Virus record (IMG/VR): IMGVR_UViG_3300017991_000056
Coordinates: 62,001-126,000 of that record
Direction: 5' to 3' (one strand)
DNA length: 64,000 nt
Origin: a virus
Under the pieces are notes generated by a model that was not told the origin of the DNA, did not search any database, and saw only the letters and a program-made list of their open reading frames with translations. The position numbers and the translations under genes were made by a program. Position 1 is the first letter of the stretch. The number at the start of each line of letters is the position of its first letter. This document shows, piece after piece, positions 1 through 7,225 of the stretch.

Positions 1-2
1 CG

Positions 3-155
3 GAGATGACGAAGATGGGGGAGCAGGCCAGGCACGACGTCGCGGGCAACTTCAACTCCTTGATAGACTACGCCAGGAAGCTGGAGGTCGCCATTGACGA
101 GTACAACGTCTTCGCGACCAGGAAGAACAGGCAGTTCAGGGAGGGCGGCCCATGA
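3..155 (+). CDS. Hypothetical protein, C-terminal part (5' end outside window)
   Basis: Reading frame 3 is open from the window edge and ends in TGA at 153-155, overlapping the ATG of the next gene (ATGA). About 50 residues are visible, starting E-M-T-K-M-G-E-Q-A and ending R-Q-F-R-E-G-G-P. They look like a charged, mostly helical tail. An in-frame ATG at position 6 could be the true start, but no upstream sequence is available to decide. No family recognised. The four-base overlap with the next gene suggests translational coupling in one operon. Confidence 0.5.
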   Translation, partial: EMTKMGEQARHDVAGNFNSLIDYARKLEVAIDEYNVFATRKNRQFREGGP

Positions 156-793
156 GTTTCCGGAAGCCGAGCGGCAGGATGGAGAGGACGATCTTCGACG
201 AGCTGGTCAGCAAGACCAACGCCTTCGGGGCCAGGTGGTTCACCGTGGCCGACCTGGCGGGCGACGTCGGGGCCGAGGGGCGGGAGGCCGCGACCTCCCT
301 CTTCAGGAAGGCGCTGGCGGAGCGCCGGGACGGCAGGGGCGGCATGGAGCTGAGGCTCCCGCTGGACGTGCACGAGAGGCTGTACGAGCCCAGGATCGCC
401 CGGAGGGTGGCGAGGAGGTTTGCTGGCGATGATGACGAGTTGTACGACGCCGTGACCGACTTCCTCTCGACCCATCCCGAACCGGATGACAAGGTCTTTC
501 ACGAATGGGCCGAGGCTCATGGCTATGACACGCACGAGGCCGAGGCCGCGGCCTACAAGCTGGCGACTAAGGCGGCCAACTTCCTCAAGGGCGGGAGGGC
601 CAGTGCGGTTGGTTTCACAAGGGAAGATGCCGATCCCGACGAGCTGGCCATGGGCATCGAGATCGAGTACGAGCACACGCCAGATAAGTCCACGGCTCAG
701 AGGATCGCTCTCGACCACCTGGCCGAGCTGGACGACTACTACACCAGGCTCAAGGCCATGGAGGCCGAGGGCGAGGATGAAGGGGACGACTGA
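152..793 (+). CDS. DUF5661-like protein
   Basis: 213 aa. The C-terminal third (about residues 165-205) has M-G-I-E-x-E-x-E-H-T, then I-A-L-D-H-L-A-E-L-x-D-Y-Y-T-R-L, which I recognise as the DUF5661 pattern seen in phage and bacterial proteins of unknown function. A central helical segment (about 95-145) precedes it. Residues about 80-92 (R-I-A-R-R-V-A-R-R-F-A-G) are a divergent copy of the arginine/alanine helical module that recurs in this region. The gene overlaps both neighbours (ATGA junctions at 152 and 793), so it is probably co-translated. No catalytic residues are evident. Function unknown. Confidence 0.7.
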   Translation: MSFRKPSGRMERTIFDELVSKTNAFGARWFTVADLAGDVGAEGREAATSLFRKALAERRDGRGGMELRLPLDVHERLYEPRIARRVARRFAGDDDELYDAVTDFLSTHPEPDDKVFHEWAEAHGYDTHEAEAAAYKLATKAANFLKGGRASAVGFTREDADPDELAMGIEIEYEHTPDKSTAQRIALDHLAELDDYYTRLKAMEAEGEDEGDD

Positions 794-1473
794 TGAACGG
801 GATCAGGCTGGCATCTGAGCTGGTGACGCTGGCGAGGGAGATCGCGGCCAAGAGGATCACGGTCCACTACGATGCCGTCGACGGCTATCACGAGAAGCGG
901 TCGTACTCGACGGTCGAGAAGGCGCGCAACTACGCCTGGAAGTGGGTTGGCAAGCATCCCGAGGTTGGTTTCGGGTATGCCGTGTCGACAGACGGCGTTG
1001 GCAAGGTCTCGGTGGACGGCATCACCATCGAGGAGTTGTTTCGCACGTCCGCCGACGAGAAGCGCCTGGAACGCGAGGAATACGAGAGCAACCTCAAGCG
1101 GGCCAAGGGGTTGTTCGCCGAGATTGCGAAGGTCGTGGCGAAGCCGGCTGTCGCGGTCTTGAAGAAGGCCGGACTGGACAATGTCAAGTCCGAGACCAGC
1201 TGGGACCGGAACGGCGGGTTCGTGACCGTTCACGGTGACCTGCCGGGGTGGACGAGGGGCAGCAACAACATGCTCCTTCAGGTTTTCGTGAACTACGAGC
1301 CGCAGGCCATCGGCAGGTTCTACGTCTTCTGGCGCGTGCTCGACAGGGAGAACACGATTTACGGCGACCTGGACTTCGATCCGAGGAGGTTGCGAGGGTT
1401 GGACAGGCTCCTGAAGGAGAAGGTCGACGAGAAGATCACAGAGAACCTAACAAAGACTCTCGGGAGAATGTGA
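793..1473 (+). CDS. Hypothetical protein with N-terminal ARE helical module
   Basis: 226 aa, start ATG overlapping the previous stop. Residues 5-18 (R-L-A-S-E-L-V-T-L-A-R-E-I-A) are a clear copy of the recurrent amphipathic module. The rest is mixed alpha/beta with a W-rich segment near residue 40 and a C-terminal basic/acidic helix. No enzyme motif is visible. It lies in a tightly packed run of small genes near virion genes. If the module is a capsid-targeting tag, the remaining 200 residues would be cargo delivered to the head, but that is inference. Confidence 0.6.
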   Translation: MNGIRLASELVTLAREIAAKRITVHYDAVDGYHEKRSYSTVEKARNYAWKWVGKHPEVGFGYAVSTDGVGKVSVDGITIEELFRTSADEKRLEREEYESNLKRAKGLFAEIAKVVAKPAVAVLKKAGLDNVKSETSWDRNGGFVTVHGDLPGWTRGSNNMLLQVFVNYEPQAIGRFYVFWRVLDRENTIYGDLDFDPRRLRGLDRLLKEKVDEKITENLTKTLGRM

Positions 1474-2132
1474 TGGATGACAGGCCAGCCATAGCGGTCG
1501 ACCTGGACGGGACGATCCTGTCCTACGACCCGCCGGCCTATCCGGGGCTGGGCGAGCCGTTGCCGGGCGTGATAGAGGCGTTGACGGCCCTTCGGGACAT
1601 CGGCTATAGGATCATCGTGCACACCTGCCGGCTGAGGGGCGCGCCGGAGGAGGTCGGGGCCGAGGCGGCGAGGATAGCGGCGCACCTGACGGAGCGTGGC
1701 GTTCCGTTCGACGAGCTTTTTCTGCCAGGGGCCGGCAAGCCGATGGCGGAGTGGTACATTGACGACAAGGCCGTCGCCTTTCGGGGCGACTGGGATGAAG
1801 TGCTGGAGGAGATTGTGGAAGCTGACATTTCGAGGATGGCGAGCAGGGTGGCCTCGGCCTTCCTGACCGAGTTCGAGAAGGACCTGAAGTCGCGCGAGAA
1901 CAAGAAGACCGCCGGGGCCCGGGTGGCGGCCGACTGGGCCGTGAGGTTCGTCGACGACGCCATCGGCTCGATCCGCGAGCTGGAGACGAGGGCGCTGCCG
2001 GCGTTCGACCCGTTTGACGCGCTCGTATACAAGGACATGCTGGTCGCGAAGAAGCGCATCGCAAGCGTCCAGAAAAGCCTGGCGGTCCTGCGCCGGCTGA
2101 TGGATCGCGCGCATTTGGGGAGCTTTCGCTAG
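1473..2132 (+). CDS. HAD-superfamily hydrolase-like protein with C-terminal extension
   Basis: 219 aa from the ATG at 1473, which overlaps the preceding TGA; a longer upstream frame exists but reads as out-of-frame sequence. Residues about 5-15 carry the HAD motif I D-L-D-G-T-I, followed by V-H-T-C-R (motif II-like) and W-Y-I-D-D-K-A (motif IV-like), so the first 110 residues should fold as a HAD phosphatase. The proteins most like this are phage or bacterial small HAD phosphatases of uncertain substrate. The C-terminal 105 residues are extra and begin with R-M-A-S-R-V-A-S-A-F-L, a divergent version of the recurrent helical module. Substrate unknown. Confidence 0.7.
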   Translation: MDDRPAIAVDLDGTILSYDPPAYPGLGEPLPGVIEALTALRDIGYRIIVHTCRLRGAPEEVGAEAARIAAHLTERGVPFDELFLPGAGKPMAEWYIDDKAVAFRGDWDEVLEEIVEADISRMASRVASAFLTEFEKDLKSRENKKTAGARVAADWAVRFVDDAIGSIRELETRALPAFDPFDALVYKDMLVAKKRIASVQKSLAVLRRLMDRAHLGSFR

Positions 2133-2183
2133 GATGGCGAGCAGGGTGGTGTTGACCTCTCTGAGGAAAGCAAGGAGACAGTC

Positions 2184-2390
2184 ATGGACGAGAGAGTGAT
2201 AGCCGACAGGGTGGCGGGGCGCGTGGCGAAGCGCGTCTTTCTGGAGCGGGACGTCGAGAGGCTCAGGCGAGAGATCGACGGGCTTCTGGGCGTCGCGGTT
2301 CAGATGGGCAACTCGGAGGAGGTCGTGAGGGCTCTTGAGAAGGCGAAGGACGCGACGTACGAGGTGGTCACGGGCGTCAAGCTGGGATGA
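2184..2390 (+). CDS. Small hypothetical protein with N-terminal helical module
   Basis: 68 aa, preceded by AAGGAGA. The first 20 residues (V-I-A-D-R-V-A-G-R-V-A-K-R-V-F) resemble the divergent R-V-A form of the recurrent module. The remainder is a predicted helical hairpin. No known family. Confidence 0.5.
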   Translation: MDERVIADRVAGRVAKRVFLERDVERLRREIDGLLGVAVQMGNSEEVVRALEKAKDATYEVVTGVKLG

Positions 2391-2430
2391 TGTCGGAACA
2401 GGGTTGTGGTGGATGACTAAGGAGATAATC

Positions 2431-3165
2431 ATGGACAGAGTAGTGATTGCGAGCAGGCTGGTTCGGCTGGCTGGCAGCATTCTCGGACCGGGAGTGCCCG
2501 ATGGAACGGGACTGATGAGCGGGACGGGCGCGTGCCCGCTTGAAGACGAGGAGTTTGTGGAGGGAGAGCCGGAGGTTGTCGGGGATGTCGATGTGGCGTC
2601 CGCCCTGACCGATCTCGCCCGGAAGCTTGTCGGCAAGAAGGGTGAGGTCCCGGAGGCCTTTAAGAAGCAGTGGAAGAACAAGGACAAGGACGGCGACGGC
2701 AAGGAGAACGAGCCCAAGCCCGATTTCGTCAAGGAGATCGAGAAGAAGAAGAAGGGCAAGAAGGCCGGCACGATTCTGGGGCCTGGCATCCCGGACGGCA
2801 CCGGCCCGATGAGAGGTACCGGCATGTGCCCGATGGACGACGACGAGGAGGAGATCATCGAGGGCGAGCCTGAGATCATCGAGGACCTCAGTGTCGCGTC
2901 CGAGCTCGTGAAGTTGGCCAAGAAGGTGGTGGCTGACTGGAACGAGGACGAGGATGCAGATGCGTTGCGTGACAAGGCGATACGTGAGTTCGCGAAGCAT
3001 ACGGGCGGCGAACGCATTCTGACTGCTATGAAGGTCAGGGGGAAGTGGACCGTGTTCACGACCGAGTTGGGGGCATATCGGATTGCTCGTGCCTACCGGA
3101 CGGCCTGGAAAGATGTGGGCGTGAGCAAGAACATCCACAGGGGTTCATGGTACGTCAACCTTTGA
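2431..3165 (+). CDS. Hypothetical protein with internal duplication and three helical modules
   Basis: 244 aa from ATG 2431, which has an AAGGAGA site six bases upstream; an in-frame upstream extension lacks a ribosome site. The protein contains a block of about 55 residues twice: L-G-P-G-[VI]-P-D-G-T-G-x-M-x-G-T-G-x-C-P, an acidic stretch E-G-E-P-E, then a helical module (V-A-S-A-L-T-D-L-A-R-K-L-V and V-A-S-E-L-V-K-L-A-K-K-V-V). A third module opens the protein (V-I-A-S-R-L-V-R-L-A). Between the copies is a Lys/Glu-rich linker. The C-terminal 70 residues look globular. The glycine-rich G-T-G-x-C-P block recalls DUF5320-type glycine/cysteine motifs, but the match is weak. Confidence 0.55.
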   Translation: MDRVVIASRLVRLAGSILGPGVPDGTGLMSGTGACPLEDEEFVEGEPEVVGDVDVASALTDLARKLVGKKGEVPEAFKKQWKNKDKDGDGKENEPKPDFVKEIEKKKKGKKAGTILGPGIPDGTGPMRGTGMCPMDDDEEEIIEGEPEIIEDLSVASELVKLAKKVVADWNEDEDADALRDKAIREFAKHTGGERILTAMKVRGKWTVFTTELGAYRIARAYRTAWKDVGVSKNIHRGSWYVNL

Positions 3166-3196
3166 CGTTTTTGACTGTTGGCCTGACGCCCATTAA

Positions 3197-3280
3197 GGTC
3201 GGCGTGGACGGCGGCAATCGGTTGCCGGACTGCGTTGAGGTATCGCTGAGAGACCTCTAAGGGCGAAAAGCGAGAGGAGA
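3197..3280 (+). repeat. Leader repeat, copy A (structured 5' leader upstream of inserted cassette)
   Basis: This intergenic block and 4580-4662 are homologous: both start GGTCGGCGTGGACG and share CGTTGA, ATCGCT, GAGACCT, CTAAG and AAAAG in order, then a ribosome site and ATG. Copy A can form GGCAA-TCGG-TTGCC and then GAGGT (3237-3241) paired with ACCTC (3253-3257). Copy B keeps the second stem with an extra pair (GAAGGT/ACCTTC). The repeats bracket an accessory gene pair (3288-4561), which fits duplication of the leader on insertion. Confidence 0.65.
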
Positions 3281-3287
3281 GTGAGAG

Positions 3288-3803
3288 ATGGCAGGATCGA
3301 CAACGGCAAGTGCAGCACGGGAACTGGCCCGGTTGGCCAGAGTGCTGCTTGCTGGTGCTTCCTACCATGGTCTGGATGATTCTATGGCGCGGCAGATTGC
3401 CGGGAACATAAACGCCATGTTGAATGGCGAACCAGGCAAGATCGAAGGCGTCATGTTGTCAGGATGGTCTGGCAATCCTCTTTGGGATGCCGTGTCGGCG
3501 GTGAATGACGACGGTATGGCTGATGGAATGTCGGGTGCGTGGGACGATTGCATGTTCCGTTCCGGTCTATTGGCAGCCGCGACAATGATCCACATCTACG
3601 ATGCTCAAATGACAGATGGCCCTGGAGATACCTTCTACGATCCAGAGGAGACGCCATACTGGCGCAAGATTTTCCGAATCATTGTTGATGGGATTAACTG
3701 GAGCTTGTTGCTTGATGCGGACGATTTGCCTCCTTTGCGCGAGTGCGAGAAGGAGCGGTTGGCCAGCATCGGAAGTCTATACTCGAAGTATTTCTCACGA
3801 TGA
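3288..3803 (+). CDS. Hypothetical protein with N-terminal ARE module (cassette 1)
   Basis: 171 aa with a GAGAGGAGA ribosome site. Residues 8-21 (A-A-R-E-L-A-R-L-A-R-V-L-L-A) are the recurrent helical module. The remainder contains a Trp/Gly-rich middle (G-W-S-G-N-P-L-W-D) and a helical C-terminus. Base composition is visibly lower in GC than the flanking genes, like the adjoining endonuclease gene, with which it overlaps by four bases. The pair lies between two copies of a leader repeat, suggesting joint acquisition. Function unknown. Confidence 0.6.
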   Translation: MAGSTTASAARELARLARVLLAGASYHGLDDSMARQIAGNINAMLNGEPGKIEGVMLSGWSGNPLWDAVSAVNDDGMADGMSGAWDDCMFRSGLLAAATMIHIYDAQMTDGPGDTFYDPEETPYWRKIFRIIVDGINWSLLLDADDLPPLRECEKERLASIGSLYSKYFSR

Positions 3804-4561
3804 CTAAGCATAGATCAAACTGGAAAGGCTACGGGGATATCTCGGGCAAATACTGGTTGCAAGTGGCGGCTGGTGCCCGACATCGTCATCTTGCCATGGC
3901 CATAACCATAGAGCATGCTTGGGACTTGTTCGGACAGCAGGGTGGGCTGTGTGCCTATAGCGGTTTGCCATTAGAGTTCGGACTGAAGGGGCGGACAGCC
4001 TCATTAGATCGGAAGGACAGCGATCTTGGCTACGTGGAAGGAAACGTCCATTGGGTTCACAAGGTTGTAAATCGGATGAAGTGGAAGTTGGCTGAGAACG
4101 ACTTCTTGCGCCTGGTCTATCTCGTGTGCAATCCTATTGACTGTGGGTTTTCTTTCGAGGTTCGTCGTCAACACGACCCGAAATGGACAGGCTGCGGCAA
4201 CTTCCCGACATGGTTGGTCGGAAGGTTCAAAGACATCGCCAAGAGGCGTGGTATACGGTTTGATGAAGATGTGAATGCAAGATACCTGTGGCACCTCTAT
4301 GCCGTCCAGCGGCAGGCGTGTGCTTTGACTGGCATTCCGATTGACTTCCCGCGTCATGCGTATGCAAGGAAGCAGGCGACAGCGTCGCTTGACAGGATAG
4401 ACAGCAGTCAGGGGTACGTCCGTGGTAATCTTCAATGGGTTCACAAGGACGTCAACAACATGAAGGGCTCCCTCTCCGATGAGGAACTGAGGGAGATGTG
4501 TCGGCGCATCTGGGGCTACAGTCCATTGTTGGCTGAATTGTCCGAGGGGCGTGCGGCTTAA
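3800..4561 (+). CDS. Homing endonuclease-like protein with tandem HNH-type repeats
   Basis: 253 aa from ATG 3800, overlapping the previous stop. Two homologous halves each carry C-A-x-[ST]-G, then a long spacer, A-S-L-D-R-x-D-S, G-Y-V-x-G-N-[VL]-x-W-V-H-K and a following V-N-x-M-K: first half around residues 50-95, second around 175-225. The S-L-D-R-I-D-S...G-N-x-Q-W-V-H-K signature is typical of phage HNH endonucleases. Two copies in one polypeptide are uncommon and could give a single-chain double-nicking enzyme. It probably cleaves a specific site at or near the duplicated leader; that is inference from position. GC is lower than the surroundings. Confidence 0.75.
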   Translation: MTKHRSNWKGYGDISGKYWLQVAAGARHRHLAMAITIEHAWDLFGQQGGLCAYSGLPLEFGLKGRTASLDRKDSDLGYVEGNVHWVHKVVNRMKWKLAENDFLRLVYLVCNPIDCGFSFEVRRQHDPKWTGCGNFPTWLVGRFKDIAKRRGIRFDEDVNARYLWHLYAVQRQACALTGIPIDFPRHAYARKQATASLDRIDSSQGYVRGNLQWVHKDVNNMKGSLSDEELREMCRRIWGYSPLLAELSEGRAA

Positions 4562-4579
4562 TTGACCCGTGGCGCAATG

Positions 4580-4662
4580 GGTCGGCGTGGACGTGCGGTG
4601 CGGACCACGTTGAAGGTTATCGCTTGTGAGACCTTCTAAGCGCAAAAGAAAAGCGAAGGAGA
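4580..4662 (+). repeat. Leader repeat, copy B (structured 5' leader)
   Basis: Homologous to 3197-3280. It includes GGTCGGCGTGGACG at 4580, a stem GAAGGT (4612-4617) / ACCTTC (4631-4636) enclosing TATCGCT, then CTAAGCGC and an AAGGAGA ribosome site before ATG 4670. It is probably the original leader of the downstream virion-region gene; copy A would have been created when the 3288-4561 cassette inserted. The extra A-T pair relative to copy A is a compensated change, supporting a real RNA stem. Confidence 0.65.
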
Positions 4663-4669
4663 CAGGACC

Positions 4670-5080
4670 ATGGCTTGGAATGGAACAGCATCGAGTTGGC
4701 AGTATGCCAGATGGGTCTGGATCATCGCCAGGAACATGAGGATCACGGAGCCGACCGGAGCCGAGCTGATCGCGGTCAGGACGTTCCTCAAGGCGATCTG
4801 GAACCCGATCACCCAGACCGGCACGCGTCCGTGGCTCGCGTCCATGTGCCAGGAGAAGGCGGTGAACCCCGGTGACGACTACGCCTGCAACCTGGACAAC
4901 GAGCCGACGCACGTCCTGGTCGAGATTCTGGGCGCCGTCGGGCGCAACCTCGACGACATCCCGATCACGGATGCCGAGGCCATCCTCGTCAACGCGTTGA
5001 TCGCAGCGACGGGCAACAGGCGATACGGGACAGGTCCGCAGTTCGGCGGAGTCGGTGGATCGAATGTCACCGTTCCGTAA
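4670..5080 (+). CDS. Hypothetical virion-region protein
   Basis: 136 aa, start ATG 4670 after AAGGAGA. It is Trp-rich at the N-terminus (W-N-G-T-A-S-S-W-Q-Y-A-R-W-V-W-I) and helical in the middle, ending in a glycine-rich tail. No helical ARE module. No family recognised. It is preceded by the structured leader repeat and followed directly by another small gene, so it may be a well-expressed minor structural protein, but nothing in the sequence proves that. Confidence 0.55.
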   Translation: MAWNGTASSWQYARWVWIIARNMRITEPTGAELIAVRTFLKAIWNPITQTGTRPWLASMCQEKAVNPGDDYACNLDNEPTHVLVEILGAVGRNLDDIPITDAEAILVNALIAATGNRRYGTGPQFGGVGGSNVTVP

Positions 5081-5090
5081 GGAGGACGAC

Positions 5091-5372
5091 ATGGGCAGGA
5101 TTGAGATCGCGAGAGAGCTCGTCCGGATGGCCAGGTCGGTGGAGTCGGCTTCCAGGTCGGCTGCCGACGTGATCCCGTTCGACGTTTCCAGGGACCTGAA
5201 GAGGGTCGGTCTCGTCGTGACGGGGGGAGAGCAGGTCGGTCCTTCCGTCTACGTGGCGGTTCGGAACCAGACGATCGGGAAGGCCCAGATGAGGGCTCTC
5301 CTGGCGATGCCCGCCTTCCAGCTGGTCGGGGCCTCTGCCGGCAGGGGCCTGGAGCTGATGTTCGACATCTAG
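5091..5372 (+). CDS. Small hypothetical protein with ARE module
   Basis: 93 aa from ATG 5091 with an ideal AAGGAGG site; an upstream in-frame ATG at 5055 lies inside the previous gene and is less likely. Residues 4-16 (I-E-I-A-R-E-L-V-R-M-A-R-S) are the recurrent module. The rest is a small alpha/beta unit. It is the last gene before a pair of very strong GC hairpins. Confidence 0.6.
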   Translation: MGRIEIARELVRMARSVESASRSAADVIPFDVSRDLKRVGLVVTGGEQVGPSVYVAVRNQTIGKAQMRALLAMPAFQLVGASAGRGLELMFDI

Positions 5373-5380
5373 TGACCCAT

Positions 5381-5437
5381 GGCGCCCGGGAGGTTCCCGG
5401 GCGCCTGCCATCCGGCCCCGGCGGGTTCCGGGGCCGG
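5381..5437 (+). other. Tandem perfect GC hairpins in intergenic DNA
   Basis: Two back-to-back inverted repeats: GGCGCCCGGGA (5381-5391) / TCCCGGGCGCC (5395-5405), an 11-bp perfect stem with a 3-nt loop, and CCGGCCCCGG (5412-5421) / CCGGGGCCGG (5428-5437), a 10-bp perfect stem with a 6-nt loop. There is no downstream U-tract, so they are not canonical rho-independent terminators. They could be a bidirectional or attenuating terminator, a transcript-stability element or a protein-binding site. Confidence 0.6.
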
Positions 5438-5468
5438 GCAATATGAGACCATATGGAGGAGTGAGACA

Positions 5469-6629
5469 ATGGCAGTCGAGAAGTTCGTACTCACGCAGAA
5501 GGAGCTGCACCTGGGGTACCTCAAGGAGACCTTCAGGCGCGGCGCGGTCATCGAGCACGACACGGCGAAGCGCAGGCTCGTCATCGACGGCAGGCGGTTC
5601 GAGGACACGCGGGACCTGGACATCCTCAAGCGCCAGGCCATGAAGAACGTCTACGCGTGCTCCGGCTGCGGGGAGCGCACGGAGTACCGGTGCGCGATCG
5701 GGGAAGCCCCGGCGGTGGTTCGCTGCCCCCGGTGCGAGGGGGATGCCCACAACACCTCCGTTCCGTTCATCCTTCCCGCCACGCAGGAGAACGTGCTGGC
5801 GATGATGGAGCTGAGCGGGGAGACCGAGGCGCACGAGGCTGAGCTCTTCCCGCTGAGGCCGAAGCCCGGGGAGAACATGCCGGTCGTCCGGTCGGACCAG
5901 GACTCGATGCAGCCGATCGACGTTCGGCACACCCAGGTCTCCAAGAGGAAGCAGGAGGCCGTGGAGAAGGCCCGGACCGCGGTCCGGGACAGGGATGTCA
6001 ACCGGGAGATGTCGGTCATCCGGGGCGACGAGTCCGTCGAGGACAGGATCGCCAGGCTGGAGTCCGAGGCGCGGGCCAGGAAGGCGGCCGGGAAGCCGAC
6101 GGACCTGTCCCTCCAGAGCCAGATCGTGGCTCTGAAGTCCAAGCACGCGTCGGCGGCTCCCATCGTCCGTGACGACAGTCTCGGCTCGGCTGGAGGGAGC
6201 GCCGCCTCGGCGCTCAACGCCGGCCAGCCGTTGCCGTCGCCCGGGACGGTGAGGCCGAAGGACGTCGACATGGCGCAGGCCAGGAAGGCCCAGGCCGAGG
6301 CGGCCAGGACCAGGATGATGGACGAGCAGGAGGTTGACGTCGACGACCTCGGCGCCGAGGTGGCGGCACTTCCGGTGAAGAAGAAGCCCGTTCAGGTCTC
6401 CATCCCGGCGGCCGCGGCTCCCGCTCCCGAGGTCGAGGGGCGCATCGGGGCCCTGGAGACCGGCATGGGCCAGATGGCGGGAATGATGGGCGACATGATG
6501 AGGATGATGCAGAACATGCAGGGCGGCGCTCCGGCGCAGCCCGCCGCGCCTGCCGCTCCCGCGGCCCGGGAGGGCGACGGCATCGTCAGGACGCCCGTGA
6601 CGAGGGTTCCCGTGACGCAGGAGGGATGA
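5469..6629 (+). CDS. Zinc-ribbon, coiled and proline/alanine-rich hypothetical protein
   Basis: 386 aa from ATG 5469, preceded by ATGGAGGAG. Residues about 63-92 contain C-S-G-C-G-E...C-P-R-C-E, a four-cysteine zinc ribbon. A long charged, probably coiled or disordered middle follows (about 150-330). The C-terminus has a methionine-rich run (M-M-G-D-M-M-R-M-M-Q-N-M) and an Ala/Pro tail, ending P-V-T-R-V-P-V-T. Possibly a head or scaffold-associated protein, but no homolog is recognised. It lies directly upstream of a second zinc-ribbon gene. Confidence 0.55.
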   Translation: MAVEKFVLTQKELHLGYLKETFRRGAVIEHDTAKRRLVIDGRRFEDTRDLDILKRQAMKNVYACSGCGERTEYRCAIGEAPAVVRCPRCEGDAHNTSVPFILPATQENVLAMMELSGETEAHEAELFPLRPKPGENMPVVRSDQDSMQPIDVRHTQVSKRKQEAVEKARTAVRDRDVNREMSVIRGDESVEDRIARLESEARARKAAGKPTDLSLQSQIVALKSKHASAAPIVRDDSLGSAGGSAASALNAGQPLPSPGTVRPKDVDMAQARKAQAEAARTRMMDEQEVDVDDLGAEVAALPVKKKPVQVSIPAAAAPAPEVEGRIGALETGMGQMAGMMGDMMRMMQNMQGGAPAQPAAPAAPAAREGDGIVRTPVTRVPVTQEG

Positions 6630-6632
6630 GCA

Positions 6633-6932
6633 GTGAGGTACGACTACAAGTGCCTGGAGTGCGACGAGCGCTTCGAGCTCTCGTTTCCCATCGGGCAGGC
6701 GCCTCGGAAGGCGCCTTGCCCGTCCTGCGGGGCGGAGTCCATGAAGCTCATCTCGTGCTCCAGCTTCGTTTTGAAGGGAAGTGGCTGGCCCGGCCGGACC
6801 GGCCGCATGAAGACGAACATGACGAAATCCAACGAGGACGCGGGCCATCGCATGAGGAAGGAGCACAAGCCGGGCATGAAGCTGGCCGCGCTCGACTACG
6901 GGAATGGCGACGTCCGGGAGGTCGGGAGCTGA
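6633..6932 (+). CDS. FmdB-type zinc ribbon protein
   Basis: 99 aa using GTG 6633. The N-terminal 50 residues follow the FmdB/CxxC zinc-ribbon pattern: Y-D-Y-K-C-L-E-C, then C-P-S-C-G-A-E, then a segment ending F-V-L-K-G-S-G-W-P. This small domain is widespread in bacteria and phages and its role is unclear. The C-terminal 45 residues are basic. It immediately follows another zinc-ribbon gene. Confidence 0.75.
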   Translation: MRYDYKCLECDERFELSFPIGQAPRKAPCPSCGAESMKLISCSSFVLKGSGWPGRTGRMKTNMTKSNEDAGHRMRKEHKPGMKLAALDYGNGDVREVGS

Positions 6933-6945
6933 CAGGAGATGCGCT

Positions 6946-7215
6946 GTGCCTGACCATACAAAAATAGGCTATTATAGGACATCTGATATTTATTTTTCGG
7001 CCTTCCTGTGCTCCCTCGACGTCCAGCTTCAGGCAGCCGAGTGGGAGAGCACGCAGCGGGACGGTCGCTCGGACCGCAAGCTGGTCTGGGTCTTCCAGGT
7101 GCCCGAGGGCGCCATCGGGAGGCTCCGGGCCTCGTACTTCAGCGGCAACGGGACGGTGAAGGCCCGGAAGTTTGCCGACAACTTGAAGTCGCTGAAGCAG
7201 ATGTGCTACGTCTAA
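6946..7215 (+). CDS. DUF5659-like protein
   Basis: 89 aa from GTG 6946, with AGGAGAT seven bases upstream; an earlier in-frame ATG (6904) lies inside the previous gene. The pattern Y-x-T-S-D-I-Y-x-x-A-F-L near the N-terminus, V-W-V-F in the middle, and Y-F-S-G-N-G-T-V-K-A-R-K-F-A-D-N-L-K-S-L-K at the C-terminus matches the DUF5659 family of small phage/bacterial proteins of unknown function. Confidence 0.65.
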   Translation: MPDHTKIGYYRTSDIYFSAFLCSLDVQLQAAEWESTQRDGRSDRKLVWVFQVPEGAIGRLRASYFSGNGTVKARKFADNLKSLKQMCYV

Positions 7216-7225
7216 GGAGGTGGGT

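Noticed and set aside
5381-5437. Classical rho-independent terminator
   Set aside because: Stems are strong but there is no T-tract after either.
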